A stretch of DNA of 64,000 nucleotides, taken from Tupaia tana (taxonomy: Eukaryota > Chordata > Mammalia > Scandentia > Tupaiidae). The translations under genes and the position numbers were made by a program. The notes under the pieces are model-generated. The model did not search any database, was not told the DNA's origin, and was given only the letters and a program-made list of their open reading frames with translations. Position 1 is the first letter of the stretch; every line of letters begins with the position of its first letter. Positions 11,901 to 23,999 of the stretch are shown in pieces. The stretch spans positions 806,001 through 870,000 of the forward strand of contig JAKSZU010000050.1 of the NCBI GenBank assembly GCA_026018925.1, written 5' to 3'.

Positions 11901-12360
11901 GGGTTAGGTCTATTGCTTGAGTTAGGCGTCAGGTTAGGTTAGGTTTGAAATTAGTTTGAGGGAGTAAGTTTAGGGCTACTGTTAGTTTTCGGTTCAGTGT
12001 TACGGTTGGAGTTAGCGTGAGGGTCAGGTTAGGGTTGGGGTTGAGCTTCAGGTGTCAGCCTAGGGCTAGGGTTAGGTCTATGGTTTGAGTTAGGCTTCAG
12101 GTTAGGTTAGCTTTGAACTTAGTTTGAGGGAGTTAGTTTAGGGCTAATGTTAGTTTTCGGTTCAGTGTTACGGTTGGAGATAGCGTCATGGTCAATTTAG
12201 GGTTGTGGTTGAGATTCAGGTGTACGCCTAGGGTTAGGGTTAGGTCTATGGTTTGAGTTAGGCTTCAGGTTAGGTTAGGTTTGAACTTAGTTTGAGGGAG
12301 TAAGTTTAGGGCTACTGTTAGTTTTCAGTTCAGTGTTACGGTTGGAGTTAGCGTGAGGGT
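8976..12360 (+). repeat. Diverged satellite monomers, no fixed order
   Basis: About 20 units of mixed subtypes. About 10376-11540 is the partner of 17762-18925. Markers here include GTTCAGTATTATGG with GGGTTAG, and the subtype with GATATG and TAGCCTGGAGGTC. Nothing but satellite is visible. Confidence 0.85.
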
Positions 12361-13031
12361 CAGGATAGGGTTGGGGTTGAGCTTAAGGTGCCGCCTAGGG
12401 TTAGGGTTAGGTGTATGGTTTGATTTAGGCTTCAGGTTAGGTTAGGTTTGAACTTAGTTTGAGGGAGTCAGTTTAGGGCTACTGTTAGTTTTCGGTTAAA
12501 TGTTACGGTTGGAGTAGGCGTCAGGGTCAGGTTAGGTTTGGGGTTGAGCTTAAGGTGTCCGCCTAGGGTTAGGGTTAGGTGTATGGTTTGATTTAGGCTT
12601 CAGGTTAGGTTAGGTTTGAACTTAGTTTGAGGGAGTAAGTTTAGGGCTACTTTTAGTTTTCCTTTAACTGTTATGGTTGGAGTAAGCGTCAGGGTCAGGT
12701 TAGGGTGGGGGTTAAGCATAAGGTGTCCGCCTAGGGTTAGGGTTAGGTCTATGGTTTCATTTAGGCTTCAGGTTAGGTTAGGATTGAACTTAGTTTGAGG
12801 GAGTAAGTTTAGGGCTACTGTTAGTTTTCGGATCAGTGTTACAGTTGGATTTAGCCTCAGGGTCAGGTTAGGGTTGGGGTTAAGCTTAAGGTGTCCGCCT
12901 AGGGTTAGGGTTAGGTCTATTCTTTGAGTTAGGCTTCAGGTTAGGTTAGGTTTGAACTTAGTTTGAGGGTGTAAGTTTAGGGCTACTGTTAGTTTTCGGT
13001 TCAGTGTTACGGTTGGAGTTAGCGTGAGGGT
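12361..13031 (+). repeat. Four-unit tandem duplication, copy 1 (671 bp)
   Basis: Starts with CAGGATAGGGTTGGGG and contains GGTGCCGCC (a 1-bp deletion that explains 671 against 672), GTTAAATGTTACGG, GAGTAGGCGTC, TTTTCCTTTAACTG and TTCGGATCAGTG in the same order as the next block. A third, more diverged copy begins at 22413. Confidence 0.88.
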
Positions 13032-13702
13032 CAGGATAGGGTTGGGGTTGAGCTTAAGGTGCTGCCTAGGGTTAGAGTTAGGTGTATGGTTTGATTTAGG
13101 CTTCAGGTTAGGTTAGGTTTGAACTTAGTTTGAGGGAGTCAGTTTAGGGCTACTGTTAGTTTTCGGTTAAATGTTACGGTTGGAGTAGGCGTCAGGGTCA
13201 GGTTAGGTTTGGGGTTGAGCTTAAGGTGTCCGCCTAGGGTTAGGGTTAGGTGTATGGTTTGATTTAGGCTTCAGGTTAGGTTAGGTTTGAACTTAGTTTG
13301 AGGGAGTAAGTTTAGAGCTACTTTTAGTTTTCCTTTAACTGTTATGGTAGGAGTAAGAGTCAGGGTCAGGTTAGGGTGGGGGTTAAGCATAAGGTGTCCG
13401 CCTAGGGTTAGGGTTAGGTCTATGGTTTCATTTAGGCTTCAGGTTAGGTTAGGATTGAACTTTGTTTGAGTGAGTAAGTTTAGGGCTACTGTTAGTTTTC
13501 GGATCAGTGTTACGGTTGGATTTAGCCTCAGGGTCAGGTTAGGGTTGGGGTTAAGCTTAAGGTGTCCGCCTAGGGTTAGGGTTAGGTCTATTGCTTGAGT
13601 TAGGCTTCAGGTTAGGTTAGGTTTGAAATTAGTTGGAGGGAGTAAGTTTAGGGCTACTGTTAGTTTTCGGTTCAGTGTTACGGTTGGAGTTAGCGTGAGG
13701 GT
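13032..13702 (+). repeat. Four-unit tandem duplication, copy 2 (671 bp)
   Basis: Repeats 12361-13031 with the same diagnostic variants. Differences include GGTGCTGCC against GGTGCCGCC, GGTAGGAGTAAGAGTC against GGTTGGAGTAAGCGTC, and the last unit, which has TTGCTTGAG like 11910 rather than TTCTTTGAG. The right edge is therefore approximate. Confidence 0.82.
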
Positions 13703-16700
13703 CAGGTTAGGGTTGGGGTTGAGCTTCAGGGGTCCGCCTAGGGCTAGGGTTCATTCTAGGGTTTGAGTTAGGCTTCAGGTTAGGTTAGGTTTGAACTTAG
13801 TTTTAGGGAGTAAGTTTAGGGCTACTGTTAGTTTTCGGTTCAGTGTTAAGGTTGGATTTAGCCTCAGCGTCAGGTTAGGATTGGGATTAAGCTTAAGGTG
13901 TCTGCCTAGGGTTAGGTTTAGGTCTGTGGTATGAGTTAGGCTTCAGGTTAGGTTAGGTTTGAACTTTGTTTGAGGGAGTAAGTTTAGGGCTACTGTTAGT
14001 TTTTGGGTAACTGTTACGTTTGGAGTTAGCGTCAGGGCAAGGTTAGGGTTGGGATTGAGCTTAAGGTGTCCGCCTAGGGTCAGGGTTAGATGCATGGTTT
14101 GATTTAGGCTTCAGGGTAGGTTAGGTTTGAAGTTAGTTTCAGGGAGTAAGTTTAGGGCTGCTGTTAGTTTTCGGTTAAGTGTTACAGTTGGAGTAAGTGT
14201 CAGGGTCAGGTTAGGGTGGGGGTTAAGCATAAGGTGTCCGCCTAGGGTTAGGGTTAGGTCTATGATTTGATTTATTCTTCAGGTTAGGTTAGGTTTGAAC
14301 TTAGTTTGAGGGAGTCAGTTTAGGGCTAATGTTAGTTTTCGGTTCAGTGTTACGGTTGGAGATAGCGTCAGGGTCAGGTTAGGGTTGGGGTTGAGCTTTA
14401 GGTGTCGGCCTAGGGTTAGGGTTAGGTGTATGGTTTGAATTAGGCTTCAGGTTAGGTTATGTTTGAACTTAGTTTGAGGGAGTAAGTTTAGGGCTACTGT
14501 TAGTTTTCGGTTAACTGTTACAGTTGAAGTGTGCGTCAGGGTCAGGTTAGGTTTGGGGTTGAAGTTAAGGTGTCCGCCTAGGGTTAGGTTTAGGTGTATG
14601 GTTTGATTTAGGCTTCAGGTTAGGTTAGTTTTGAACTTAGTTTGAGGGAGTAAGTTTAGGGCTACTGTTAGTTTTCGGTTCAGTATTATGTTTGGAGTTA
14701 GCGTCAGGGTCAGGTTAGGGTTGGGGTTAGCTTGAGGTGTCCACCTAGGGTTAGGGTAAGGTCCATGGTTTGATTTAGGCTCCAGGTTAGGTTACGTTTG
14801 AACTTAGTTTGAGTGAGTAAGTTTAGAACTACTGTTAGTTTTCGGTTCAGTGTTACGGTTGGAGATAGCGTCAGGGTCAGTTTAGGGTTGGAGTTGAGCT
14901 TAAGGTGTCTGCCTAGGGTTAGGGTTAGGTCTAAGATTTGATTTAGGCTTCAGGTTAGGTTAGGTTTGAACTTAATTTGAGGGAGTCAGTTTAGGGCGAC
15001 TCTTAGTTTTCGGTTCAGTGATATGGTTGGATTTAGCCTGGAGGTCAGGTTAGGGTTTGGGTTGAGCTTAAGGTGTCCGCCTAGGGTTAGGGTTAGGTGT
15101 ATGGTTTGATTTAGGCTTCAGGTTAGGTTAGGTTTGAAGTTAGTTTGAGTGTGTAAGTTCAGGACTACTGTTAGTTTTCGGTTAACTGTTACAGTTGGAA
15201 TAAGCGTCAGGGTCAGGTTCGGGTGGGGGTTAAGCATAAGTTGTCCGCCTAGGGTTAGGTTTAGGTCTGTGGTTTGAGTTAGGCTTCAGGTTAGGTTAGG
15301 TTTGAACTTAGTTTGAGGGAGTAAGTTTAGGGCTACTGTTAGTTTTCGGTTCAGTGTTCCGGTTGGATTTAGCCTCAGGGTCAGGTTAGGGTTGGGTTTG
15401 AGCTTCAGGTGTCCGCCTAGGGTTAGGGTTAGATGTATGGTTTGATTTAGGCTTCAGGTTAGGTTAGTTTTGAACTTAGTTTGAGGGAGTAAGTTTAGGG
15501 CTACTGTTAGTTTTCGGTTCAGTGTTACGGTTGGAGATAGCGTCAGGGTCAGGTTAGGGTTGGGGTTGAGCTTCAGGTGTCCGCCTATTGTTAGGGTTAG
15601 GTCTATGATTTGAGTTTGGCTTCAGGTTAGGTTAGGTTTGAACTTAGTTTGAGCGAGTAAGTTTAGGGCTACTCTTAGTTTTCGTTTCAGTGATATGCCT
15701 GGAGTTAGCCTGGAGGTCAGGTTAGGGTTGGGGTTGAGCTTAAGGTGTCCGCCTAGGGTTAGGGTTAGGTGTATGGTTTGATTTAGGCTTCAGGTTAGGT
15801 TAGGTTTGAAGTTACTTTAAGGGAGTAAGTTTAGGGCTACTGTTAGTTTTAGGTTAACTGTTACAATTGGAGTAAGCGTCAGGGTCAGGGTAGGGTGGTG
15901 GTTAAGCCTAAGTTGTCCGCCTAGGGTTAGGGTTAGGTCTATTATTTGATTTAGGCTTCAGGTTAGGTTAGGTTTGAACTTAGTTTGAGGGAGTCAGTTT
16001 AGGGCTACTGTTAGTTTTCGGTTAACTGTTACGGTTGGAGTAAGCGTCAGGGTCAGGTTAGGTTTGGGGTTGAGCTTAAGGTGTCCGCCTAGGGTTAGGG
16101 TTAGGTGTATGGTTTGATTTAGGCTTCAGGTTAGGTTAGGTTTGAACTTAGTTTGAGGGAGTAAGTTTAGGGCTACTGTTAGTTTTCGTTTAACTGTTAC
16201 GGTTGGAGTAAGCGTCAGGGTCAGGTTAGGGTGGGGGTTAAGCATAAGGTGTCCGCCTAGGGTTAGGGTTAGGTCTATGGTTTCATTTAGGCTTCAGGTT
16301 AGGTTAGGATTGAACTTAGTTTGAGGGAGTAAGTTTAGGGCTACTGTTAGTTTTCGGTTCAGTGTTACGGTTGGAGATAGCGTCAGGGTCAGGTTAGGGT
16401 TGGAGTTGAGCTTAAGGTGTCCGCCTAGGGTTAGGGTTAGGTCTGTGGTTTGATTTAGGCTTTAGGTTAGGTTACATTTGAACTTAGTTTGAGTGAGTAA
16501 GTTTAGAGCTACTCTTAGTTTTCGGTTCAGTGTTACGGTTGGAGATAACGTCAGGGTCAGGTTAGGGTTGTGGTTGAGCTTCAGGTGTCCGCCTATTGTT
16601 TGGGTTAGGTCTATGATTTGAGTTAGGCTTCAGGTTAAGTTAGGTTTGAACTTAGTTTGAGGGAGTAAGTTTAGGGCTAATGTTAGTTTTCGGGAAACTG

Positions 16701-17761
16701 TTACGGTTGGAGTTAGCGTCAGGGCCAGGTTAGGGTTGGGGTTGAGCTTAAGGTGTCCGCCTAGGGTTAGGGTTAAGTGTATGGTTTGATTTACGCTTCA
16801 GGTTAGGTTAGGATTGAACTTAGTTTGAGGGAGTAAGTTTAGGGTTACTGTTAGTTTTCGGGAAACTGTTACGGTTGGTGTTAGCGTCAGGGCCAGGTTA
16901 GGGTTTGGGTTGAGATTAAGGTGTCCGCCTAGGGCTAGGGTTAGGTGTATGGTTTCATTTAGGCTTAAGGTTAGGTTAGGTTTGAAGTTAGTTTGATGGA
17001 GTAAGTTTAGGGCTACTGTTAGTTTTCGGTTACCTCTTACGGTTGGAGTAAGCGTCAGGGTCAGGTTATGGTGGGGGTTAACCATAAGGTGTCCGCCTAG
17101 GGTTAGGGTTAGGTCTATGGTTTCATTTAGGCTTCAGGTTAGGTTAGGATTGAACTTAGTTTGAGGGAGTAAGTTTAGTGCTACTCTTAGTTTTCGGTTC
17201 AGTGATATGGTTAGAGTTAGCCTGGAGGTCAGGTTAGGGTTGGGGTTGAGCTTAAGGTGTCCACCTAGGGTTAGGGTTAGGTGTATGGTTTGATTTAGGC
17301 TTCAGGTTACGTTAGGTTTGAAGTTAGTTTGAGGGAGTACGTTTAGGGCTACTGTTAGTTTTCGGTTCAGTGTTACGGTTGGAGTTAGCGTGAGGGTCAT
17401 GTTAGGGTTGGGATTGAGCTTAAGGTGTCCACCTAGGGTTAGGGATACGTCTATGATTTGATTTAGGCTACAGGTTAGGTTAGGGTTGAACTTAGTTTGA
17501 GGGAGTCAGTTTAGGGCTACTGTTAGATTTCGGTTAACTGTTACGGTTGGAGTAAGTGTCAGGGTCAGGTTAGGTTTGGGGTTGAGCTTAAGGTGTCCGC
17601 CTAGGGTTAGGGTTAGGTGTATGGTTTGATTTATGCTTCAGCTTAGGTTATGTTTGAACTTAGTTTGAGGGAGTAAGTTTAGGGCTACTGTTAGTTTTCG
17701 GTTCAGTATTATGGTTGGAGTTAGCGTCAGGGTCAGGTTAGGGTTGGGGTTAGCTTGAGGT
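13703..17761 (+). repeat. Diverged satellite monomers, no fixed order
   Basis: About 24 units of mixed subtypes. Parts match other places: about 13930-14335 resembles 23.4-23.88 kb (shared GTGCATGG or ATGCATGG, TTCAGGGTAGG, GATTTATTCTTC or GATTTACTCTTC), and about 16320-16690 resembles 18990-19370 (shared TTTAGGTTAGGTTACATTTG and GGAGATAACGTC). A minus-strand open frame at 16798-17085 lies across unit borders and is a repeat by-product. Confidence 0.85.
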
Positions 17762-18925
17762 GTCCGCCTAGGGTTAGGGTTAGGTCTGTGGTTTGAGTTA
17801 GGCTTCAGGTTAGGTTAGGTTTGAACTTAGTTTGAGGGAGAAAGTTTAGGGCTACTGTTAGTTTTCGGGTAACTGTTTCGATTGGAGTTAGCGTCAGGGC
17901 CAGGTTATGGTTGGGGTTGAGCTTAAGGTGTCTGCCTAGGGTTAGGGTTAGGTCTATGGTTTGAGTTAGGCTTCAGGTTAGGTTAGGTTTGAACGTAGTT
18001 TTAGGGAGTAAGTTTAGGGCTACTGTTAGTTTTAGGTTCAGTGTTACGGTTGGAGTTAGCATGAGGGTCAGGTTAGGGTTGGTTTGAGCTTCAGGTGTCC
18101 ACCTAGGGTAGGGTTAGGTGTATGGTTTGATTTAGGCTTCAGGTTAGGTTAGGTTTGAACTTAGTTTGAGGGAGTAAGTTTAGGGCTACTGTTAGTTTTC
18201 GGTTCAGTATTATGGTTGGAGTTAGCGTCAGGGTCAGGTTAGGGTTGGGGTTAGCTTGAGGTGTCCGCCTAGGGTTAGGGTTAAGTCCATGGTTTGATTT
18301 AGGCTCCAGGTTAGGTTACGTTTGAACTTAGTTTGAGTGAGTAAGTTTAGGGCTTCTGTTAGTTTTCGGCTCAGTGTTACGGTTGGAGATAGCGTCAGGG
18401 TCAGGTTAGGGTTGGAGTGGAGCTTAAGGTGTCCGCCTAGGGTTAGGGTTAGGTCTGTGGTTTGATTTAGGCTTCAGGTTAGGTTACGTTTGAACTTAGT
18501 TTGTGTGAGAAAGTTTAGGGCTACTGTTAGTTTTCGGTTCAGTGTTACGGTTGGAGATAGCGTCAGGGTCAGGTTAGGGTTGGGGTTGAGCTTCAGGTGT
18601 CCGCCTATTGTTAGGGTTAGGTCTATGATTTGAGTTAGGCTTCAGGTTAGGTTAGGTTTGAACTTAGTCTGAGCGAGTAAGTTTAGGGCTACTCTTAGTT
18701 TTCGTTTCAGTGATATGCCTGGAGTTAGCCTGGAGGTCAGGTTAGGGTTGGGGTTGAGCTTAAGGTGTCCGCCTAGGGTTAGGGTTAGGTGTATGGTTTG
18801 ATTTAGGCTTTAGGTTAGGTTAGGTTTGAACTTAGTTTGAGGGAGTAAGTTTAGGGCTACTGTTAGTTTTCGGGAAACTGTTACGGTTGGAGTTAGCGTC
18901 AGGGCCAGGTTAGGGTTGCGGTTAA
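17762..18925 (+). repeat. Long-range copy of 10376-11540 (7 units)
   Basis: Carries the same run of rare variants as 10376-11540: GGGAGAAAGTTTAG, GTTTCGATTGG, GAACGTAGTTTTAGGG, GGGCTTCTG, TTCGGCTCAG, GTTTGTGTGAG, ATGCCTGGAG. The offset at GTTTCGATTGG is 7386 bp, that is 44 x 168 minus 6, and drifts slightly with small indels. The ancestral block therefore spans seven units. Confidence 0.85.
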
Positions 18926-21900
18926 GCTTAAGGTGTCCGCCTAGGGTTAGGGTTAGGTCTATGGTTTCATTTAGGCTTCAGGTTAGGTTAGGATTGAACT
19001 TAGTTTGAGGGAGTAAGTTTAGGGCTACTGTTAGTTTTCGGTTCAGTGTTACGGTTGGAGATAGCGTCAGGGTCAGGTTACGGTTGGAGTTGAGCTTAAG
19101 GTGTCCGCCTAGGGTTAGGGTTAGGTCTGTGGTTTGATTTAGGCTTTAGGTTAGGTTACATTTGAACTTAGTTTGAGTGAGTAAGTTTAGAGCTACTCTT
19201 AGATTTCGGTTCAGTGTTACGGTTGGAGATAACGTCAGGGTCAGGTTAGGGTTGGGGTTGAGCTTCAGGTGTCCGCCTATTGTTAGGGTTAGGTCTATGA
19301 TTTGAGTTAGGCTTCAGGTTAAGTTAGGTTTGAACTTAGTTTGAGTGAGTAAGTTTAGGGCTAATGTTAGTTTTCGGGAAACTGTTACGGTTGGAGTAAG
19401 CGTCAGGGTCAGGTTAGGTTTGGGGTTGAGGTTAAGGTGTCCGCCTAGGGTTAGGGTTAGGTGTATGGTTTGATTTAGGCTTCAGGTTAGGTTAGGTTTG
19501 AACTTAGTTTGAGGGAGTAAGTTTAGGGCTACTGTTAGTTTTCGTTTAACTGTTACGGTTGTAGTAAGCGTAAGGGTCAGGTTAGGGTGGGGGTTAAGCA
19601 TAAGGTGCCCGCCTAGGGATAGGATTAGGTCTATGGTTTCATTTAGGCTTCAGGTTAGGTTAGGATTGAACTTAGTTTGAGGGAGTAAGTTTAGGGCTAC
19701 TGTTAGTTTTCGGATCAGTGTTACTGTTGGATTTAGCCTCAGGGTCAGGTTAGGGTTGGGGTTAAGCTTAAGGTGTCCGCCTAGGGTTAGGGTTAGGTCT
19801 ATTGTTTGAGTTAGGCTTCAGGTTAGGTTAGGTTTGAAATTAGTTTGAGGGAGTAAGTTTAGGGCTACTGTTAGTTTTCGGTTCAGTGTTACGGTTGGAG
19901 TTAGCGTGAGGGTCAGGTGAGGTTTGGGGTTGAGCTTAAGGTGTCCGCCTAGGGTTAGGGTTAGGTCGGTGGTTTGAATTAGACTTCAGGTTAGGTTAGG
20001 TTTGAACTTAGTTTGAAGGAGTAAGTTTAGGGTTACTGTTAGTTTTCGATTCAGTGTTACGGTTGGAGATAGCGTCAGGGTCAAGTTAGGGTTGGGGTTG
20101 AGCTTAAGGTGTCCGCCTAGGGTTAGGGTTAGGTCTGTGGTTTGAGTTAGGCTTCAGGTTAGGTTAGGTTTGAACTTAGTTTGAGGGAGTAAGTTTAGGG
20201 CTACTGTTAGTTTTTGGTTCAGTGTTACGTTTGGAGTTAGTGTGAGGGTCCGCTTAGGGTTGGGGTTGAGCTTATGGTCTCCGCCTAGGGTTAGGGTTCG
20301 GTCTGTGGTTTGAGTTAGGCTTCAGGTTAGGTTGGTTTGAACTTAGTTTGAGGGAGTAAGTTTAGGGCTACTCTTATTTTTCGGGTAACTGTTACTGTTG
20401 GAGTTAGTGTCAGGGCCAGGTTAGGGTTGGGGTTGAGCTTAAGGTGTCCGCCTAGGGTTAGGGTTAGGTCTATGGTTTCATTTTGGCTTCAGGTAAGGTT
20501 AGGATTGAACTTAGTTTGAGGGAGTAAGTTTAGGGCTACTGTTAGTTTTCGGTTCAGTGTTACGGTTGGACTTAGCGTGAGGGTCAGGTTAGGGTTGGGG
20601 TTGAGCTTAAGGTGTCCGTCTAGGGTTAGGTTTAGGTGTATGGTTTGATTTAGGCTTCAGGTTAGTTTAGGTTTGAACTTAGTTTGAGGGAGTAAGTTTA
20701 GGGCTACTGTTAGTTTTCGGGTAACTGTTACGATTGGAGTTAGCATCAGGGCCAGGTTATGGTTGGGGTTGAGTTTAAGGTGTCCGCCTAGGGTTACGGT
20801 TAGGTGTAAGGTTTGATTTAGGCTTCAGGTTTGGTTATGTTTGAACTTAGTTTGAAGGAGTAAGTTTCGGCTACTGTTAGTTTTGGGTTAACAGTTACGG
20901 TTGGAGTAAGCGTAAGGGTCAGGTTAGGTTTGGGGTTGAGCTTAAGGTGTCCGCCTAGGGTTAGGGTTAGGTGTATGGTTTGATTTAGGCTTCAGGTTAG
21001 GTTAGGTTTGAACTTAGTTTGACGGAGTAAGTTTAGGCTTACTGTTAGTTTTCTGTTCAGTATTATGGTTGGAGTTAGCGTCAGGGTCAGGTTAGGGTTG
21101 GGGTTAGCTTGAGGTGTCCGCCTAGGGTTAGGGTTAGGTCTATGGTTTGAGTTAGGCTTCAGGTTAGGTTAGGTTTGAACTTAGTTTGAAGGAGTAAGTT
21201 TAGGGCTACTGTTAGTTTTCGGTTCAGTGTTACGGTTCGAGTTAGCGTGAGGGTCAGGTTACGGTTGGGGTTGAGCTTAAGGTGTCCGCCTATGGTTAGG
21301 GTTAGGTCTGTGGTTTGAGTTACCCTTCAGGTGAGGTTAGGTTTGAACTTAGTTTGAGGGAGTAAGTTTAGGTCTACTGTTATGGTTGGAGGAAGCATCA
21401 GGGTCAGGTTAGGGTGGGGGTTAAGCATAAGGTGTCCGCCTAGGGTTAGGGGTAGGTCTATGGTTTCATTTAGGCTTCAGGTTAGGTTAGGATTGAACGT
21501 AGTTTGAGGGAGTAAGTTTAGGGCTACTGTTAGTTTTCGGTTCAGTGTTACGTTTGGAGTTAGCATGAGGGTCCGGTTAGGGTTGGGGCTGAGCTTAAGG
21601 TGTGCGCCTAGGTTTATGGTTAGGTCTGTGGTTTGAGTTAGGCTTCAGGTTAGGTTAGGTTTGAACTTAGTTTGAGGGAGTAAGTTTAGGGCTACTGTTA
21701 GTTTTTGGTTCAGTTTTTCGGTTGGAGATAGCTTCAGGGTCAGGTTAGGGTTGGGGTTGAGCTTCAGCTGTCCTCCTAAGGTTAGGGTTAGGTCTATGAT
21801 TTGAGTTAGGCTTCAGGTTAGGTTAGGTTTGAACTTAGTTTGAGGGAGTAAGTTTAGGGCTACTGTTAGTTTTCGGGTAACTGTTACAGTTGGAGTAAGC

Positions 21901-22412
21901 CTCAGGGTCAGGGTAGGGTGGGGCTTAAGCATAAGGTGTCCGCCTACGGTTAGGGTTAGGTCTATGATTTGATTTAGGCTTCAGATTATGTTAGGTTTGA
22001 ACTCTAGTTTGAGGGAGTCAGTTTAGGGCTACTGTTAGTTTTCGGTTAACTGATACGGTTGGAGTAAGCGTCAGGGTCAGGTTAGGTTTGGGCTTTTGCT
22101 AAGGTGTCCGCATAGCGTTAGGGTTAGGTGTATGGTTTGATTTAGGCTTCAGGTTAAGTTAGGTTTCAACTTAGTTTGAGGGAGTAAGTTTAGGGCTACT
22201 GTTAGTTTTCGTTTAACTGTTACGGTTGGAATAAGCGTCAGGGTCAGGTTAGGGTTGTGGTTGAGCTTCAGGTATCCGCCTAGGGTTAGGGTTAGGTCTA
22301 TGGTTTGAGTTAGGCTTCAGGTTAGGTTAGGTTTGAACTTAGTTTGAGGGAGTAAGTTTATGGCTACTGTTAGTTTTCGGTTCAGTGTTACGGTTGGAGT
22401 TAGCGTGAGGGT
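18926..22412 (+). repeat. Diverged monomers with a copy of the 2.86-3.42 kb block
   Basis: About 21 units. About 20310-20870 repeats the order of variants seen at about 2857-3420 and in its duplicate at about 5373-5936, including GGTTGGTTTGAAC, CTGTTACTGTTGG and TTTGAAGGAGTAAG. Near 21381 one unit lacks 18 bp (three hexamers), joining CTACTGTTA directly to TGGTTGG. Confidence 0.82.
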
Positions 22413-23999
22413 CAGGATAGGGTAGGGGTTGAGCTTAAGGTGCCGCCTAGGTTTAGGGTTAGGTGTATGGTTTGATTTAGGCTTCAGGTTAGGTTAGGTT
22501 TGAACTTAGTTTGAGGGAGTCAGTTTAGGGCTACTGTTAGTTTTCGGTTAAATGTTACGGTTGGAGTAGGCGTCAGGGTCAGGTTAGGTTTGGGGTTGAG
22601 CTTAAGGTGTCCCCCTAGGGTTAGGGTTATGTGTATGGTTTGATTTAGGCTTCAGGTTAGGTTAGGTTTGAACTTAGTTTGAGGGAGTAAGTTTAGGGCT
22701 ACTTTTAGTTTTCCTTTAACTGTTATGGTTGGAGTAAGCGTCAGGGTCAGGTTAGGGTGGGGGTTAAGCATAAGGTGTCCGCCTAGGGTTAGGGTTAGGT
22801 CTATGGTTTCATTTAGGCTTCAGGTTAGGTTAGGATTGAACTTAGTTTGAGTGAGTAAGTTTAGGGCTACTGTTAGTTTTCAGATCAGTGTTACGGTTGG
22901 ATTTAGCCTCAGGGTCAGGTTAGGGTTGGGGTTAAGCTTAAGGTGTCGGCCTAGGGTTAGGGTTAGGTCTATTCTTTGAGTTAGGCTTCAGGTTAGGTTA
23001 GGTTTGAACTTAGTTTGAGGGAGTAAGTTTAGGGCTACTGTTAGTTTTCGGTTCAGTGTTACAGTTGGAGATAGCGTCAGGGTCAGGTTAGGGTTGCCGT
23101 TTAGCTTCAGGTGTCCGCCTAGGGTTACGGTTAGGTCTATGGTTTGAGTTAGGCTTCAGGTTAGGTAAGGTTTGAAGTTAGTTTGAGGGTGTAATTTTAG
23201 GTCTACTGTTAGTTTTCGGTTAACTGTTACAGTTGGAGTAAGCGTCAGGGTCAGGTTAGGGTGGGGGTTAAGCATAAGTTTTCCGCCTAGGGTTAGGGTT
23301 AGGTCTATGATTTGATTTAGGCTTCTGGTTAGGTTACGTTTGAACTTAGTTTGAGGGAGTCAGTTTAGGGCTACTGTTAGTTTTCGGTTCAGAGTTACGG
23401 TTGGATTTAGCCTCAGGGTCAGGTTAGGCTTGGGGTTAAGCTTAAGGTGTCCGCCTAGGGTTAGGGTTAGGTCTGTGGTTTGACTTAGGCTTCAGGTTAG
23501 GTTAGGTTTGAACTTAGTTTGAGGGAGTAAGTTTAGGGCTACTGTTAGTTTTCGGGTAACTGTTACGTTTGGAGTTAGCGTCAGGGCAAGGTTAGGGTTG
23601 GGATTGAGCTTAAGTTGTCCGCCTAGGGTTAGGGTTAGGTGCATGGTTTGATTTAGGCTTCAGGGTAGGTTAGGTTTGAAGTTAGTTTCAGGAAGTAAGT
23701 TTAGGGCTACTGTTAGTTTTCGGTTAAGTGTTACAGTTGGAGTAAGTGTCAGGGTCAGGTTAGGGTGCGGGTTAAGCATAAGGTGTCCGCCTAGGGTTAG
23801 GGTTAGGTCTATGATTTGATTTACTCTTCAGGTTAGGTTAGGTTTGAACTTAGTTTGCGGGAGTCAGTTTAGGGCTAATGTTAGTTTTCGGTTAACTGTT
23901 AGGTTTGGAGTAAGCGTCAGGGTCAGGTTAGGTTGGGGGTTAAGCATAAGTTGTCCGCCTAGGGTTAGGGTTAGTTCTATGGTTTCATTTAGGCTTCAG
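22413..23999 (+). repeat. Third copy of the four-unit block, then a copy of the 2.1-2.8 kb type
   Basis: 22413 to about 23000 repeats the 12361-13031 block (CAGGATAGGG, GGTGCCGCC, TTTTCCTTTAACTG, TCTATTCTTTGAG at 22968 and 12917). It is followed by units like 2.08-2.79 kb and 13.9-14.3 kb. A plus-strand open frame at 23844-24026, starting at TTG, exists because TTTGCGGG replaces the usual TTTGAGGG and removes a TGA; it is not a gene. Confidence 0.82.

Noticed and set aside
16798-17085. Minus-strand open frame of 95 codons, the longest in the window, and similar minus-strand frames at 32557-32748, 33579-33851, 36639-36866, 62385-62642 and 63560-63796
   Set aside because: All lie across satellite unit borders, are low-complexity translations of the C-rich strand, end within one or two units because of ordinary repeat variants, and have no domain or codon signal.
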